This document shows, piece after piece, positions 1 to 7,559 of a stretch of 42,277 nucleotides of DNA (position 1 is the stretch's first letter; each line of letters begins with the position of its first letter). The notes below the pieces were generated by a model. That model did not search any database. It saw nothing but the letters and a program-made list of their open reading frames with translations, and was not told the origin of the DNA. Position numbers and translations under genes: made by a program. The stretch is taken from assembly GCF_000426345.1 (NCBI RefSeq), contig NZ_AUFE01000049.1, positions 1 to 42,277 on the forward strand, read 5' to 3'. Source of the DNA: Cupriavidus phytohabitans. GTDB lineage: Bacteria; Pseudomonadota; Gammaproteobacteria; Burkholderiales; Burkholderiaceae.

Positions 1-57
1 CATGTGTAAGGCATGCCGCCAGCGTTCAATCTGAGCCAGGATCAAACTCTTCAGTTC
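1..57 (-). rRNA. rrs: 16S ribosomal RNA, 5' end only
   Basis: The reverse complement carries the universal 16S start (AGAGTTTGATCCTGGCTCAG) followed by the ATTGAACGCTGGCGGCATGC stretch typical of Burkholderiales. Only about the first 57 nt are inside the window; the gene continues past the left edge. The 5' end is placed by aligning the bases before TGAAGAG to the E. coli numbering, so it may be off by a few bases. Transcription runs away from the replication origin at about 2.5-3.4 kb, so it would be co-directional with the fork. Confidence 0.95.
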
Positions 58-238
58 AATCTCTGTGTGACCCTCGCGGGTCTCGCTCTTTCGAGCGGTC
101 GCTCACTCTCAGAAAACTGACTGACCAGATCCGAAGACCCAGTCACGTTTTGCTGTGCGAGCACTGTATAACTTGTAAGCTAAGAGACCGAAGTCTTTCG
201 CATCCGTTAATCAAGCGCCCACACTTATCGGTGTTTGT

Positions 239-250
239 TTGTTAAAGAAC
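239..250 (-). promoter_or_regulatory. boxA antitermination element in the rRNA leader
   Basis: The reverse complement reads GTTCTTTAACAA, close to the bacterial rRNA boxA (TGCTCTTTAACAA). It lies about 180 nt upstream of the mature 16S end and downstream of the predicted promoter, where NusB/NusE-dependent antitermination signals sit. The leader between 58 and 306 holds no gene. Confidence 0.7.
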
Positions 251-306
251 TTTCGCGATTCGCTTTGCTTGTCGCGTCGCTGTTTTGTCAGCAGCGAAGA
301 AACGAG

Positions 307-335
307 ATCTTAAAGAAATTTCCTCGATCAATCAA
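307..335 (-). promoter_or_regulatory. Predicted sigma-70 promoter of the rRNA operon
   Basis: On the minus strand a -35 box TTGATT (330-335) is separated by exactly 17 nt from a -10 box TAAGAT (307-312). Each matches consensus at four of six positions. AT-rich sequence lies directly upstream (336-360), as expected for an UP element. It would drive the 16S gene after a leader of about 240 nt. Confidence 0.55.
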
Positions 336-534
336 TCATTTTCGAAAAAATCTTTATTCTGGCGAGTAACGCCTTGCAGGCCTTTTCCCCTCCACGTTGC
401 GCGGTGCCTTGCGAACGGGGGGCGAATACTAATGCCTCAACGGCGAACTTGCAAGTCTTTTTGGAAGGGGAATTTTGGAGAGCCTCTTTTATCACTTGTT
501 GCCCGCCGAGACGCCATGGCTACCAGAGGAAGCG

Positions 535-790
535 TCAGACAGCATGAGCGATGGAATTCACGTTACACCTGAGGTCGGCGAGGCGTTTGAGCAGGCGGCG
601 AATGGACTTTTGGGCATGATGGCGGTCGAAGTAACCGGGGCCAAGGTCGGCATACTCAACGCATCCCGGCGCACGTGGTCGGCGGCGGTGAGCATGGAGG
701 CGGCCACGGCGAGGAAGGCCTTCTTGGCGCCGCGGTGGGCCTTGATGCGCAGGAACTGGCGCGCGGACAGCTGGTTTTGACGCGTACGGC
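535..790 (-). pseudogene. Remnant of an IS110-family transposase, C-terminal part, frameshifted
   Basis: Read leftward, the translation gives RIKAHRGAKKAFLAVAASML, the hallmark of the C-terminal part of IS110-family transposases. After VRRD (near plus-strand 655-660) the homology moves to another frame, where VEYADLGPGYFDRHH and KSIRRLLKRLADL continue to a TGA at 535-537. A complete transposase would have some 300 or more residues; only about 80 remain and the frame is broken, so this is a dead fragment. The upstream part (above 790) is not recognisable as transposase. It lies between the rRNA promoter and repA, a place where insertions appear tolerated. Confidence 0.75.
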
Positions 791-804
791 CGCCCAGTCT
801 GCCG

Positions 805-987
805 TTACCGCCCACCACCGGCGCCCTCCCGCTCGCGCGGCCGGTGCAGTTCTGCCAGCAGCTCTCGCGCCAGCGCCGCCTCCGCCTCGGCGCGCTCGGC
901 CCGGCGCTGGGCCGCCGCCAGTTCCGTCTCACCGCGTCCCGGTCGCCGGCGGCCTGGCGCTGCGCCACTGTGAAGATTGACGGGCAA
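805..987 (-). pseudogene. Possible fragment of an Ala/Glu/Arg-rich coiled-coil protein
   Basis: One leftward frame contains a heptad-like stretch rich in Ala, Glu and Arg (AAAQRRAERAEAEAALAREL) typical of coiled coils such as KfrA-type plasmid proteins. No full gene, start signal or DNA-binding domain is present, and the neighbouring frame continues the same composition, suggesting a decayed or truncated gene. A GC-rich chance frame cannot be excluded. Confidence 0.2.
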
Positions 988-1033
988 TTCCGTTGCACGT
1001 GCCGGCGTGCATACGCGAACTATGCGACCCAGG

Positions 1034-2434
1034 TCACTGCGTTACCTGGGACTTGATTCGGCCAAACACAAACTGTCCCAGGTACCAGGACAGATCAGGC
1101 GTTGTCAGAATGATTTCCTCGGTGATGGACGGCGCCTCCAGCTTCATCCGCCGCAGCACGAGCTTGCCTTCCCTCGACGCAAGCCAGGCCCGAACATGCT
1201 CGCGGCGGGCTTTGGCATCAGACGCCGTGAAATGCTCTCGCCCTTGGCGAGATTCATCATTCATGCGCGCGCGCGTTTCGTCCTCTCGCGAAGCGACGCT
1301 ACGCTCCACGGACGTCTTTACGGCTGCCTTGAGGGCTTCCTGCTCAGTTTCCTCCGTCAGTAGCTTGGTCTGAACCTGAACCATGGTCCGTTCAGCTTCG
1401 GACATGCGCCAGTTGTCGCGCAACGCCTTCATCAGATAGCCGGACGGACTCTTCTTCACCTGGCCGCGATTGAGCTTGAAGCGCGTGTACTCGATGGCTT
1501 GCAGAATACGGTCATCATTCCATGTTTCGCGGTTCTCAGAGATCTCGGTGAACTGGCGTGTCGACAGGTTGAACTCGTCTTTCAGGATCTTGTAGATTTG
1601 GCTCGCATCAGACAGGCTCGCCATCACTGCGTCCGCCGTGTCCTTGCGCTGCAGCTGGAAGCGGATCCGGTCCACCTTCTTCGACGAGGTCGATTCCGTC
1701 CTGGTTTCGTAGGACAGTTCGATGTCCGAGATCTCATTAATTTCCCGGACTGCCGGCTCGAGCCAGTCGCGCTTGAAGTATTTGAAGATGCTGGCGTTCG
1801 CGCCCATCTTGCCGGGCCAGGTCCGCATCTCGTCAAGCTTGATCCAGTCAGTGCGCCCTGCCGGCACGCTGGGTAATACCTTGTCGTAGATGGCGCGTGC
1901 CAGGCTACGAGTAAACGCGGTCGAGATACGCAGGCTCAGCCAGTGCGACTTGCGTGGGTCCCGAATATGTGGGATCAGGCTGTGGTGCACATCGAAGCGG
2001 ATACGTCCACGGTGCATCGCCACCATGCCGATCAACTGGACTTGTACCCAGATGTCATCCTCGGCCGGCTCACGGTCCGAGGGCGTGTTGGTAACGCGGA
2101 TTTTCGCGTTCTGGGCTTCATCGGCGATAGTGCGCAGATGCTTCAGGTTGCGGCTGTCGTACCGCATGAGCCATTTAAAGTAATTCAGCTCAACATCATA
2201 CTGATCGGGGACTTCCGGCTCTTGGGCGACGATGAAGTAGGCGGCATCGAGGAACCGCCGCGCCGCCAGTCCCATGTTCACGATTTCCGTGAAGAAGTTA
2301 TTGCGCTGATAGCCGATTTCGCGGTTCGCCTCGTTGATGGACATGCCGAGGTCGAACATGTCTTCGAACAATGCGAGCGCCATTTGCCGAGGCGTGGTCC
2401 TCGCTTTGATCTCCACCGGATTCTCGGCCGCCAT
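1034..2434 (-). CDS. repA: RepA replication initiator of the chromid/megaplasmid
   Basis: This 466-aa basic protein resembles the RepA initiators of Cupriavidus/Ralstonia secondary replicons, which bind iterons and start replication. I chose the ATG at 2434 (MAAENPVEIK) rather than the upstream in-frame start because a GAGGGGAA ribosome site precedes it by about 8 nt and the predicted promoter lies at 2466-2494. Using the longer frame would place the operator inside the coding region. No transmembrane segment is seen; the C-terminal third is rich in Glu and Arg. The gene is divergent from parAB, with the iteron region between them. A perfect 12-bp inverted repeat carrying the iteron core overlaps its promoter, which suggests autorepression. 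Function is inferred from family likeness and context; exact family membership needs a profile search. Confidence 0.85.
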   Translation of the reverse strand: MAAENPVEIKARTTPRQMALALFEDMFDLGMSINEANREIGYQRNNFFTEIVNMGLAARRFLDAAYFIVAQEPEVPDQYDVELNYFKWLMRYDSRNLKHLRTIADEAQNAKIRVTNTPSDREPAEDDIWVQVQLIGMVAMHRGRIRFDVHHSLIPHIRDPRKSHWLSLRISTAFTRSLARAIYDKVLPSVPAGRTDWIKLDEMRTWPGKMGANASIFKYFKRDWLEPAVREINEISDIELSYETRTESTSSKKVDRIRFQLQRKDTADAVMASLSDASQIYKILKDEFNLSTRQFTEISENRETWNDDRILQAIEYTRFKLNRGQVKKSPSGYLMKALRDNWRMSEAERTMVQVQTKLLTEETEQEALKAAVKTSVERSVASREDETRARMNDESRQGREHFTASDAKARREHVRAWLASREGKLVLRRMKLEAPSITEEIILTTPDLSWYLGQFVFGRIKSQVTQ

Positions 2435-2465
2435 ACTTTTGGTTCCCCTCTTTTGGGCTGGGGTG

Positions 2466-2494
2466 ACTCTAGCACGTGATGGTGAGGTTCTCAA
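2466..2494 (-). promoter_or_regulatory. Predicted repA promoter
   Basis: On the minus strand TTGAGA (2489-2494) and TAGAGT (2466-2471) are separated by exactly 17 nt. They match the sigma-70 consensus at five and four of six positions. The start would fall near 2458, giving a short leader of about 25 nt before the repA ribosome site. The -35 box and spacer are covered by the inverted repeat at 2479-2512. Confidence 0.6.
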
Positions 2495-2512
2495 CACAAT
2501 GAACCTCACCAT
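2479..2512. promoter_or_regulatory. Iteron-derived inverted repeat, probable RepA autorepression operator
   Basis: Two perfect 12-bp arms, ATGGTGAGGTTC (2479-2490) and GAACCTCACCAT (2501-2512), are separated by 10 nt. The right arm contains the iteron core ACCTCACC and the left arm is its mirror. Initiators of iteron replicons commonly repress their own gene by binding such dyads as dimers. The overlap with the predicted -35 box supports that reading. Confidence 0.7.
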
Positions 2513-2796
2513 AGAGGCCCGGTAGGAGGGTTCTGACCTTGCCCCTACGGTGCCCGCACAACGAACCTCACCCTACGCACAATGGACCTCACCATGGGGC
2601 AAGGCGAATAGGGGCTACCGTGGCGTCCCACCAATGCCCGGCGGGGATATCCACAGGCCGCGCACAACGTACCTCACCTTTGTTGGCTCGGCACAAGAAC
2701 TCTCACCTTAAGAAACAATGGGTCTCACCTTGGTCGCACAACAAACCGCACGGTTGTGGCACAACACACCTCACCTTTGGCACACTGCACCTCACC
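2494..2796 (+). repeat. Iteron cluster 1: nine 17-bp direct repeats
   Basis: Consensus is GCACAAYGNACCTCACC. Copies on the plus strand start at 2494, 2556, 2577, 2662, 2691, 2713, 2736 (degenerate at the 3' end), 2759 and 2780. The last two are about one helical turn unit (21 bp) apart, like the pairs at 2556/2577 and 2691/2713. All nine point the same way. These are the expected RepA binding sites for initiation and copy-number control. Confidence 0.85.
2647..2655 (+). promoter_or_regulatory. DnaA-box-like site
   Basis: ATATCCACA differs from the consensus DnaA box TTATCCACA at one position. It lies inside the iteron cluster, between the third and fourth repeats, where a host DnaA site is usual in iteron origins. 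Confidence 0.5.
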
Positions 2797-2997
2797 TTGT
2801 CGACATTAAGTGTTTGATCTGAAACGCTTTTGGTTTCCGCCGTTTGTTTGTCGGTGGGTTTACTTCAAAAAAAACCGAACAAACCGGCCGGAAGCGGAAG
2901 CACGCTTACTCGCATCGCACACGACGCTGACCGCTCGCCCAATGCTTCGCCATCGCGGCCCCTGCTCGCAATTTCTCATGGGATAGCATCGTCGGAT

Positions 2998-3325
2998 GGT
3001 GAGGTTTTTTGTGCTGCGCTAAAGGTGAGGTTGCTTGTGCAAGTCGCCTCTGACGGTTTCCGGGCAAGGTGAGGTTCATTGTGCGGTGCGGAGGAGTGCC
3101 CGCGTACAGCGCGCACAATGAACCTCACCTTTACCGTTTCCGCGCCATTCGTGCCTGAGCCATCGGGTACCAGGCGGATATTGGCGGACTCCCACGCCGC
3201 GAAGCCCACCAGGATCGCGTGGAAGGTGAGTCAGTTGTGCAGAATCCGAGAAATAGGCTTCCGGCATCCAGGTAATCCGCGGCCTGGCTGCTGGCTTGCG
3301 CCGGGCATGGTGAGGTCATTTGTGC
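2998..3325 (-). repeat. Iteron cluster 2: mostly inverted copies of the same 17-bp repeat
   Basis: Inverted copies (GGTGAGGTNNNTTGTGC) lie at 2998-3014, 3024-3040, 3068-3084, 3225-3240 (one base short) and 3309-3325. One forward copy lies at 3113-3129 and is identical to the core of the repA-proximal one. The spacing is irregular, unlike cluster 1. The opposite orientation could allow RepA-mediated handcuffing between the clusters or repression toward parA. Confidence 0.8.
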
Positions 3326-3405
3326 TCGGTTGTCGCGCCGGCATGCGCAGAGGCTGCCTGTGGGAAACCTGCCGTATCTGGTTGTGCAGGGCTAGGCGCC
3401 CCTAA

Positions 3406-3426
3406 TTTGCTTAAAATTTGAGCAAA
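3406..3426. promoter_or_regulatory. Near-palindrome before parA, candidate ParA operator
   Basis: TTTGCT and AGCAAA arms flank an A/T-rich 9-nt centre that includes TAAAAT, a good -10 match (3412-3417). A clear -35 box at correct spacing was not found. Large ParA proteins with an N-terminal helix-turn-helix usually repress parAB from a dyad at this position, so this is a candidate operator/promoter. That role is inference. Confidence 0.4.
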
Positions 3427-3534
3427 ACGAACGCTTTTTTAGAGAAGTTAGCTTCAAAAACAACAGTTTATGAGGCATTACTCAAGCGTTTCCTGTATTC
3501 TGAGCTTTCCAGAATTTTGTGGAAAAACCTCAGA

Positions 3535-4746
3535 ATGGTGAAAACGAGCCAACTTCCTGCAGTCGACCGAACTGTCCCGCTTGAGCAGATATCCCAGTTC
3601 GCGGAAAAGGTCACCATTTTTACGGATGAACTTCGCGAAACGATTCTAGCGCCGCGCCCGAGAAAAACGGCGCCGGTATTCAAGACCGGGGAGATTGCTG
3701 AGATGTGCAACATCTCACATTCCCAGGTGCAATACCTGGCCACCAAGGGCGATGGGGAATTGCCGCCAGGCACCGCGGCGGGAACCGGACGCACCCGCAC
3801 CTTCACCCTGGAGGAGGCTCGCACGTGGGTGCAGAAAGTCTCGGATATTTATCAGACACCGCTAGTCACCGGTACGCGCGAGCCCGAGGGGAAAATCATC
3901 ATTACGGCGCAGCTAAAGGGCGGGTCGGCCAAGACTACGACAACGATGTGCCTCGCCCAGGGGCTGACGCTACGCGGCAGGAAAGTGCTGGTGGTGGACC
4001 TGGATCCACAGGCGTCGCTGTCCGAACTATGTGGGCTGTACGCCGAGAAAGACGTCTCGCCGGAAGACTCCGTGTTGCCGTATATCTACGATCAGCAGAT
4101 TGAAGGCGGCTTGCTTGGCCAAGTGCAATCGACGTACTGGGACGGCCTGGATCTGATTCCCGCGCACACCGAATTGATCGGCGCGGAGTTCCATTTACCT
4201 GCCATGCAGAAGGTCAAGCCGGGCTTCCGCTTCTGGACCGTCCTCAGGGAGGGACTGGAGCCGTTACGGAAGCACTACGACTACATCCTCATGGACACGT
4301 CGCCGTCGCTTTCCTACATGAACCTGAATGCCCTGCTGGCGGCAGACGCGATGGTTATGCCGATGGTCCCGGAGAACCTGGACTTCATTAGCTCCCTGTC
4401 GTTCTGGCGTCTGTTCTCGGATGTCTCCAAGAGCTTCATCAAATACGAAGCGGACAAGAAGTACGACTTTGTGTCGTTGCTGTTGTCGCGGGTCGATTAT
4501 GGGCGTACGTCCTCCGCACCGATTGTTCGGGCGTGGGCGCAGAGCGCCTATGAAAGCTGGCTGCATTCAATCGAGGTGCCCGCCAGTTCTGTGATGAGCA
4601 CGGGGGCCTTGGCGTTCTCAACCGTATTCGACGTGAGTAGTACCCATAGCGCAGCAAAATCGCTGCAGCGGGTGCGCCAGCCGATTGTGGACTATTGCCG
4701 ATGGTTGGATGAAATCTACGCAGAAAAATGGAGGAGCGCGCAATGA
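3535..4746 (+). CDS. parA: ParA partition ATPase
   Basis: This Walker-type ATPase drives segregation of the replicon together with ParB and the centromere sites downstream. From the ATG at 3535 it has 403 aa. A MerR-like winged helix-turn-helix (about residues 49-99, FKTGEIAEMCNISHSQVQYL) is followed by the deviant Walker A motif KGGSAKT (about 128-134), VVDLDPQASLS, and LMDTSPSLS (Walker B region). The N-terminal DNA-binding domain marks it as a large, type Ia-like ParA that probably autoregulates. The frame opens at a TTG at 3418 (442 aa), but that start has no ribosome site and falls in the promoter-like near-palindrome. I therefore prefer 3535, although its ribosome site is also weak. Its stop overlaps the parB start by 4 nt. 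Confidence 0.9.
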   Translation: MVKTSQLPAVDRTVPLEQISQFAEKVTIFTDELRETILAPRPRKTAPVFKTGEIAEMCNISHSQVQYLATKGDGELPPGTAAGTGRTRTFTLEEARTWVQKVSDIYQTPLVTGTREPEGKIIITAQLKGGSAKTTTTMCLAQGLTLRGRKVLVVDLDPQASLSELCGLYAEKDVSPEDSVLPYIYDQQIEGGLLGQVQSTYWDGLDLIPAHTELIGAEFHLPAMQKVKPGFRFWTVLREGLEPLRKHYDYILMDTSPSLSYMNLNALLAADAMVMPMVPENLDFISSLSFWRLFSDVSKSFIKYEADKKYDFVSLLLSRVDYGRTSSAPIVRAWAQSAYESWLHSIEVPASSVMSTGALAFSTVFDVSSTHSAAKSLQRVRQPIVDYCRWLDEIYAEKWRSAQ

Positions 4747-5714
4747 GCAATATGCGAGAACAGCTGTTGGCGAAGACGGCTGGTATCCGGAAAACATCGG
4801 CAATTCAGCAGGACGAGATCAAGCGTAACGACCGTACGCAGACCGCACCTGGCCTGGCTGGGGCTCTGGCCGTGGCACAGATGCGTGTGAAGGAGCTGGA
4901 GGCCGCCGGGGTTGCATCGCAACTGGCTGTCGCTGACATCATGCCGAACCCTTGGCAGCCTCGGCGCGTCTTCAACGATTCCAAACTCTCGGACCTTGCT
5001 GAGTCCATCCGCGAGGTTGGGTTGATGCAACCCATCGTGGTGCGCCGCGCCGAAGCGGGCTATCAGATCGTGGCAGGTGAGCGCCGGTGGCGCGCCCACA
5101 AGATGCTGGGTGCCGATACCATCAAAGCGGTGGTCGCTGATCCGTCTGACGCCGATATGGCGGTGCTGGCCCTCGTAGAGAACGTCAGCCGTGACGATCT
5201 CTCTGACTATGAGATTGCGCTTTCTATTCGTCAGACCGAGAAGGAATTCCCATCCCGCTCACGACTGGCCGAGGCCCTCGGGCTGTCCAGGAGCGGCCTC
5301 TACAGATTCCTGAGCTTCGCACAACTTCCCGACTATGTGATCCGGGATCTGGACCTTCAGCCTACCCTGCTTGGCGGGACGGCCGCCGAAGCGATCGTCA
5401 TGACGATCCGCAAGTATGGTGAGGCGGGCGATGCAGCGGCGAAGGAAATCTGGCCGCTGGTGGCGTCTGGCACGATGGACCAGGGTAAAGTGGCCGGTGC
5501 AATCAAAGCGCTGGCAACCCGTCGAATTGATGCCCCCAATTCAGCGAGCGAGCGAAGTATCGACAAGTTCTTTGCCGGCAAGGAGCACGCCGGCTCGATT
5601 ACCAAGGATGCCAATGGCTTCACGGTTAAGATCAAGTTCGGTGCACTGACCGAGGCGCTTGAGACCCAGATCCGCCAGCTGATCAGTGAGACGTTCCACC
5701 ACCAGCCGAAATAA
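4743..5714 (+). CDS. parB: ParB centromere-binding protein
   Basis: ParB binds parS sites and nucleates the partition complex. The 323-aa product shows the ParB N-terminal domain with NPWQPRRVF and the GERRWRAHKM box (about residues 110-125), which in the family binds and hydrolyses CTP. A helix-turn-helix follows (RSRLAEALGLSRSGLYRFLS, about 175-195), then a C-terminal dimerisation region. The ATG at 4743 is chosen because GGAGG stands about 8 nt upstream and it overlaps the parA stop (ATGA), implying translational coupling. An in-frame ATG at 4728 lacks its own ribosome site. The nine or more palindromes directly downstream are its likely targets. Confidence 0.93.
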   Translation: MSNMREQLLAKTAGIRKTSAIQQDEIKRNDRTQTAPGLAGALAVAQMRVKELEAAGVASQLAVADIMPNPWQPRRVFNDSKLSDLAESIREVGLMQPIVVRRAEAGYQIVAGERRWRAHKMLGADTIKAVVADPSDADMAVLALVENVSRDDLSDYEIALSIRQTEKEFPSRSRLAEALGLSRSGLYRFLSFAQLPDYVIRDLDLQPTLLGGTAAEAIVMTIRKYGEAGDAAAKEIWPLVASGTMDQGKVAGAIKALATRRIDAPNSASERSIDKFFAGKEHAGSITKDANGFTVKIKFGALTEALETQIRQLISETFHHQPK

Positions 5715-5730
5715 TCTGGCGCGACGCGAC

Positions 5731-5760
5731 AAAAAGGCCCGCCACATGGCGGGCTTTTTG
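5731..5760 (+). terminator. Rho-independent terminator of parAB
   Basis: A GC stem (GCCCGCC / GGCGGGC, loop ACAT) is flanked by A5 on the left and T5 on the right, 17 nt after the parB stop. The A-tract before the stem means it could also work on the opposite strand. Confidence 0.88.
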
Positions 5761-5781
5761 TTTGGCCGCTTGTGCGGCAAC

Positions 5782-7314
5782 TGTCCCGACTTGGGACACT
5801 CTGATCCTGCTACAACTAGGGTCGTGGCCCGGCTCTGCCTTCGGCGGGCGATTCCATGCAGGCCAAAGCTGTCCCGACTCGGGACACTTATATGCGGGGG
5901 ACCGCTGAATCGGGTGTCCTGCCGCGCAGGGACTGCCCCAAGTCGGTACAAGCCAAGGACCAAGACTCGCGCTCCGCGTCCTGTGGCGGTGCTGCCTCGG
6001 GTTGGACTGATTGCGCGTTCTGGCCAACGGCGTTGGCTGCGTGGGCAGTGTCCTGTCAGACGGTAAGGTGACACTCCATGGAACAGGCAAGAAACTGTCC
6101 CGACTTGGGACACTGGCATCAGCCGCGCTGCCGGCAGCTATATGACAGTGCGACTTGGTGCCTTAGGTAGGCCGAAGCGCGGCCGACGCTCCCCGGGACT
6201 CGTGAATTGCGTTGGCTAACCTATGTCGTGCCGCAACCAGGTGTCCCCTGACGCTAAACACACCGATATCGAAGGTTGCCGAAACGGGCGGTCTTCGAAG
6301 GGACTGTCCCAACTCGGGACATCAGGTTCGTGTCTCTGCGAGCCTATCCACGGCGCGATCCCGCGCGGTTGCTGCGATGTGCCCGCGTGGAACAAGGACA
6401 TACCGGCGACGCTTGTCCCAACTTGGGACAGGCGTCGTACGGTGGCGGCTGGGAAGTTCGCGCTTTGGCGCGCGGGCCGTTGCTGTAGCCGTACTGTCGT
6501 TGCCTGCAGCGGCGTGGCGCCAGATGGTCGGGATGGATTCCGCAGCTTGGGATAGGCACCAATAGGAGACCATGTCTGCCCCGGTGAAGCGTGCGACGGC
6601 CTATCGGCCGATGAACCCTCAGCTGCTATCACTGCGACCACAACCACCGATGCTTCGAGCGAGCCTTGCCCTCGACATGACCAACGACCGGGCGAGGGGC
6701 AGGCCAGCGTCGCACTTGCACCTTAGCGACCGGTGGCCCGCGCAGCAACCACGCCTGTCCCGACTTGGGACACTTATTGAGGAAGAGATTTCGACCGTGG
6801 CTGTTCCATCCTTACCCCTGGAGAGATTCCGACGCTTGGGCCGTCCGCGTTTGCGGCAGCCGAGGCAACAGGGATCAGGCGGCCTTGTGCCGAGAATGGG
6901 CTGAAGTGCGAGGTCGCGGGATCCGGCAATCGATGCCACCTTCTGAACTACATGTGAGACGCCGCGGCGCGCGAGAGCAGCTGTCCCAATTTGGGACGTG
7001 GGTCGGCTTAGCCGCATCCAACTCCCTGCCCAGAGCGCGGGCCCTCGATGTCCCACGGGCCAGGCGATGGTACTGGCAATCTGAGGTCGGCTTCGCACAA
7101 TCCACCGCCGCCGCCTGCAGGCCGATGTCGTGCCGCAGCAGGGGGGCCGATACGCGGTGTACCGCCGCCGTCCCGGGCCGCGCTGTCCCAAGTCGGGACA
7201 CTTCGGCGCGGAATCTCTGACAGCGGGTCGCCTCCAGGGCGCAACCTTCGCCTGTGGCAATGATGTGCTGGCGTTGTCCGGATCGGGAGGCGGCGACTGT
7301 CCCGAGTCGGGACA
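5782..7314. repeat. parS-like centromere array: at least nine copies of a 17-bp palindrome
   Basis: Consensus is TGTCCC-RANTY-GGGACA. Good copies lie at 5782-5798, 5870-5886, 6096-6112, 6305-6321, 6414-6430, 6756-6772, 6982-6998 (last base changed), 7184-7200 and 7298-7314. Degenerate copies are seen at 5934-5950 and 7275-7290, and a half site near 6545. Only the five central bases vary among good copies. No convincing gene is present from 5761 to 7559: the open frames there lack ribosome sites and repeat the parS bases as peptide text. The position directly after parB makes ParB binding the best explanation, but binding itself is inferred. Confidence 0.85.
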
Positions 7315-7326
7315 GTCGCCGCCTCC
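7286..7326. repeat. 41-bp perfect palindrome enclosing the last parS copy
   Basis: Two perfect 20-bp arms flank a single central G at 7306. The inner part is the parS motif at 7298-7314 and the outer part extends it with GGAGGCGGCGAC and its mirror. It is the only copy with such long flanking symmetry. It could be a special ParB loading site, a cruciform, or a transcription stop for the recombinase gene read from the right; no T-tract supports a plain terminator. Confidence 0.75.
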
Positions 7327-7559
7327 GCTCGGCTAACCAGGGCGGTGCGCCTGCCGCTAATTCCCAGCCGATGCTCCGCAGCGGGGCACTGATGAGGAAT
7401 GCTGGGCTTGGCGCGGCCCTCCTAGAAGAAGCCCCAGCTGGCCGTGCCCGCACAGACGACTGAGGCGCTACGCCGCAGCCACCAACGATCGCAGGCAAGC
7501 CTACTGGCGGACACGGCAGCGGCCTCGGCACCAATCGGAAGGGTTCCTCCGGAGGCGCC

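Larger units (their letters stand above)
2440..3410. other. Putative origin of replication (oriV) with iterons
   Basis: This roughly 1-kb gene-free region between the divergent repA and parA genes holds two iteron clusters, a DnaA-box-like site, and an A/T-rich stretch at about 2853-2885 (poly-A run beside TTT tracts) that could serve as the unwinding element. The plan matches iteron-type origins of large beta-proteobacterial replicons. Between the clusters, 2797-2997 holds only the A/T-rich segment and an imperfect inverted repeat. Confidence 0.8.

Noticed and set aside
1073..1093. Palindrome CTGTCC-N9-GGACAG resembling a parS site
   Set aside because: It lies inside the coding end of repA, and the arm spacing (9 nt) and inner bases do not match the TGTCCC-N5-GGGACA pattern.
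5911..5935. Dyad TGTCCTGC...GCAGGGAC within the centromere region as another parS copy
   Set aside because: The arms carry an inserted triplet and the spacing differs from the other copies. It may be chance in GC-rich DNA.
6572..6904. Open frame of 110 codons inside the parS array (MSAPVKRATAYRP...)
   Set aside because: It reads through a parS copy (the peptide SRLGT recurs in many frames here), has no ribosome site and has an Arg/Pro-rich composition. It is a by-product of GC-rich palindromic DNA.
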